Assembly (NCBI GenBank): GCA_021107495.1
Contig: JAIOSR010000325.1
Coordinates: 1 to 14,590 of the forward strand
Origin: Desulfobacterales bacterium
GTDB taxonomy: Bacteria > Desulfobacterota > DSM-4660 > Desulfatiglandales > Desulfatiglandaceae
DNA length: 14,590 bases
Direction of reading: 5' to 3'
The notes under the pieces were generated by a model. The model did no database searches. It worked only from the letters and a program-made list of their open reading frames with translations, and had not been told where the DNA came from. Both the position numbers and the translations under genes were made by a program. How positions within the stretch are numbered: position 1 is the first letter of the stretch; the number at the start of each line of letters is the position of its first letter. Of this stretch, positions 12,995 to 14,590 are shown piece after piece.

Positions 12995-14293
12995 ATGAAA
13001 GAGAAAACAAGTTATCAAGAGGGGATCGAATACCTTTACAATCTCCAGAAATACGGCATTAAGTTCGGGCTCTCGAAGACCTCAAAGATAATGAAGGCAT
13101 TCGGGAATCCTCACAAGGGTCGAAAATATATTCATATTGCAGGGACCAATGGCAAGGGCTCGGTAGCGACCTTTATTGCATCTATTCTGAAACATGCAGG
13201 CGTTAAGGTGGGGCTGTACTCTTCTCCACATCTGGTTCGGTTTACCGAGCGTTTCAGAATTAATGATGAAGAAATTTCCAGGGAAAAGGCGACGGGTTTA
13301 ATTGACGAATTAAAGGGTGCCATGGTATCCGGTTCGCCTCCCACATTTTTTGAAGCAACCACGGCCATGGCCTTTCTTTATTTTGCGCGGGAAAATACCG
13401 ATATTGACATCATGGAAGTAGGTATGGGTGGGCGTCTGGATGCAACCAACATTATCAGGCCACTCGTTTCGGTTATCACGAATATATCCATGGAACATCA
13501 ATTTTTCTTAGGCTCACGACTGTTGGATATTGCAGGAGAAAAAGGGGGTATCATAAAGGAAGGCGTTGATCTTGTAACCGGAGCGACCCAGCCTTCCGTA
13601 ATCAGCCTTTTCAAATCCATATGCCGGGGAAAAAGGACCCCCATGTGGCGGGTGGGAACGGACATAAGCTACCGTGCCACCAAATACGGGTTCCATTACA
13701 GAGGTATCAAGCGCCGGTTCAACCGGCTTCAGCTCGGGCTCAAGGGTAGTTTTCAGGTTCGCAATGCGGCCCTGGCCCTTGCCGCGATAGAGCTGCTTGA
13801 AAAGTATGGCTTCAGGATTTCACCCGGGGATATTCAGGACGGATTGAAAAACAGCTTCTGGCCGGGAAGGATGCAGGTAGTGGCCGAAAATCCAACGGTT
13901 CTGCTTGACGGAGCCCACAACCCGGCGGCAATAAGGGCCTTAGCAGAATCCATAAGGACAGGATTTGAATACAGACGCCTGATCCTGGTAATCGGTATAA
14001 TGGCAGACAAAGAAATAGGTCAACTGCTTCGGGGCATTGTGCCGATTGCCGACTACGTGATTTACACGCGGCCGGTTTATTCCCGCGCAGCCGATCCGGA
14101 AATACTGATGGCCGAGGCGGCACCCTTGGAAAGACCGGGGCAGGTTGAGCCTTTGCTGACAAAAGCGATTGAGAAGGCCAGGGATATGGCTGATCCCGAG
14201 GATTTGATCGTGATATGCGGGTCGCTTTTCACCGTGGGAGAAGCCTTGACCTATTTTGATCCTGAGAATTATGTTCCGGATGATTTCCAATAA
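12995..14293 (+). CDS. folC: FolC, folylpolyglutamate/dihydrofolate synthase
   Basis: A 432-residue protein of the Mur-ligase-like FolC family. It ligates glutamate to dihydropteroate and/or extends folate polyglutamates, using ATP, in the cytosol. The P-loop is IAGTNGKGSVA (48-58). SSPHLVRFTERFRIN (76-90) follows as in all FolC. EVGMGGRLDATN (141-152), ITNISMEH (161-168) and IAGEKGGIIK (179-188) are the central motifs, the last containing the Lys (K183) that is carbamylated and helps bind Mg. LLDGAHNPAA marks the C-terminal domain. ATG 12995 is chosen over GTG 12992; AGGCGG lies at 12987-12992 across the upstream stop codon. Whether it has one or both activities cannot be told from sequence. 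PanB also uses a folate cofactor, but the two genes are about 7 kb apart. lptD follows after 144 nt. Confidence 0.95.
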   Translation: MKEKTSYQEGIEYLYNLQKYGIKFGLSKTSKIMKAFGNPHKGRKYIHIAGTNGKGSVATFIASILKHAGVKVGLYSSPHLVRFTERFRINDEEISREKATGLIDELKGAMVSGSPPTFFEATTAMAFLYFARENTDIDIMEVGMGGRLDATNIIRPLVSVITNISMEHQFFLGSRLLDIAGEKGGIIKEGVDLVTGATQPSVISLFKSICRGKRTPMWRVGTDISYRATKYGFHYRGIKRRFNRLQLGLKGSFQVRNAALALAAIELLEKYGFRISPGDIQDGLKNSFWPGRMQVVAENPTVLLDGAHNPAAIRALAESIRTGFEYRRLILVIGIMADKEIGQLLRGIVPIADYVIYTRPVYSRAADPEILMAEAAPLERPGQVEPLLTKAIEKARDMADPEDLIVICGSLFTVGEALTYFDPENYVPDDFQ

Positions 14294-14385
14294 GGATTTT
14301 AGACTGGGGATCACCAAAAATTTACGCAGGACGGAAGGCGAGGTTCGAAATTACAATAGAAGCGAACTATTACAAAGAGATATCA

Positions 14386-14420
14386 TTCAATCTTCAATAG
14401 TCGATCATCAATATTCAATC
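14386..14420. repeat. five tandem 7-bp units before lptD
   Basis: TTCAATC (14386-14392), TTCAATA, GTCGATC, ATCAATA and TTCAATC (14414-14420) follow one another without gaps. Three of the five differ from TTCAATC by no more than one base. The array ends directly before the Shine-Dalgarno of the lptD-like gene. Confidence 0.7.
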
Positions 14421-14422
14421 CA

Positions 14423-14430
14423 GAGGGGAG
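14423..14430 (+). promoter_or_regulatory. Shine-Dalgarno pointing to an ATT start
   Basis: GAGGGGAG holds the GGAG core at 14427-14430. Seven nt later, in the frame of the lptD signal peptide, is ATT at 14438. No ATG, GTG or TTG occurs in that frame between the stop at 14357-14359 and the middle of the hydrophobic signal segment. Confidence 0.5.
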
Positions 14431-14437
14431 AGATTCC

Positions 14438-14590
14438 ATTAGTACACCATTAACCATAAGACCGGTATGTTACTTTCTGGCCGTTTTGTTATTGAACCTT
14501 TTCTTCGCTCAACCCTTGCACGCTGCTGACGGGTTTAGGAAAGCGCGTTTGCTTATGACCGATGAGGGCCCCTGGGAAATATCGGCAAAA
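14438..14590 (+). CDS. lptD: LptD/OstA-like LPS assembly protein, 5' part
   Basis: Fifty-one codons are visible before the right edge. The translation has a short n-region with Arg (STPLTIRPV), a hydrophobic core CYFLAVLLLNLFFA (11-24), a cleavage zone LHAADG (27-32), and then LLMTDEGPWEISAK. The last part fits the W-x-I-x-A opening of the OstA/LptD N-terminal domain, where the repeat strands of the periplasmic LPS bridge begin. LptD with LptE inserts LPS into the outer membrane. The initiation codon appears to be ATT at 14438 (see findings); a TTG at 14486 would remove most of the signal peptide. It follows folC by 144 nt, an order seen in other Desulfobacterota to my knowledge. An LptA-like or other OstA-family protein is the alternative. 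The call rests on a short segment. Confidence 0.6.
   Translation, partial: MSTPLTIRPVCYFLAVLLLNLFFAQPLHAADGFRKARLLMTDEGPWEISAK

Noticed and set aside
14256..14453. 65-codon frame across the folC-lptD junction
   Set aside because: Starts inside folC in another frame and reads through the TTCAATC repeats; the lptD signal peptide lies in a different frame.

Overview
This 14.6 kb window looks like chromosomal DNA from a Gram-negative bacterium, most likely a member of the Desulfobacterota (the former sulfate-reducing Deltaproteobacteria, Desulfobacterales-like). The reasons are the style of the housekeeping proteins, a type IV pilus retraction locus, a folC gene followed by an LptD-like outer-membrane assembly gene, and intergenic spacers packed with palindromic and 7-bp-period repeats of a kind I associate with that group. 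The assignment is inference; the window has no rRNA, tRNA or phylogenetic marker that settles it.

Layout. 1-1395 (+): the 3' end of a Nudix hydrolase gene and a GHMP-family sugar kinase. 1403-1675 (-): a small conserved-looking unknown protein convergent with the kinase. 1930-4922 (-): a compact three-gene operon made of canonical pilT, a divergent second PilT/PilU-like ATPase, and a zinc-ribbon protein with a degenerate receiver domain. 4923-5676: a long spacer holding the pil promoter region, a roughly 210-nt imperfect palindrome, a strong terminator hairpin and a second palindromic element. 5677-7493 (+): panB and panE, the first two dedicated steps of pantothenate synthesis. 7577-7727: a MITE-like inverted-repeat element. 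7749-8906 (+): an MFS exporter. 9185-10148 (+): a small unknown gene overlapping a TrmJ-type RNA methyltransferase gene. 10365-10522: the remnant of a four-helix-bundle (23S rRNA intervening-sequence type) protein gene. 10525-11772 (-): a HI0933-family flavoprotein. 11773-12372: a 600-bp spacer. 12373-14293 (+): two small unknown genes and folC, followed by the first 51 codons of an lptD-like gene, which seems to start with a non-standard ATT codon.

How it works together. panB and panE form one pathway unit (2-ketoisovalerate to pantoate). pilT and its partner ATPase should power pilus retraction, with the zinc-ribbon/receiver protein as a probable accessory. folC supplies polyglutamylated folate, and lptD would place LPS in the outer membrane. 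No phage, IS transposase, CRISPR or toxin-antitoxin genes are visible.

The most unusual content lies between genes: large palindromes ahead of panB, one of which could form a discrete promoter-hairpin-terminator RNA unit; a MITE-like element whose end abuts the MFS start; a recurring 7-bp-period repeat architecture in four separate spacers with different heptamer sequences; a decayed four-helix-bundle gene; and the apparent ATT start of lptD.
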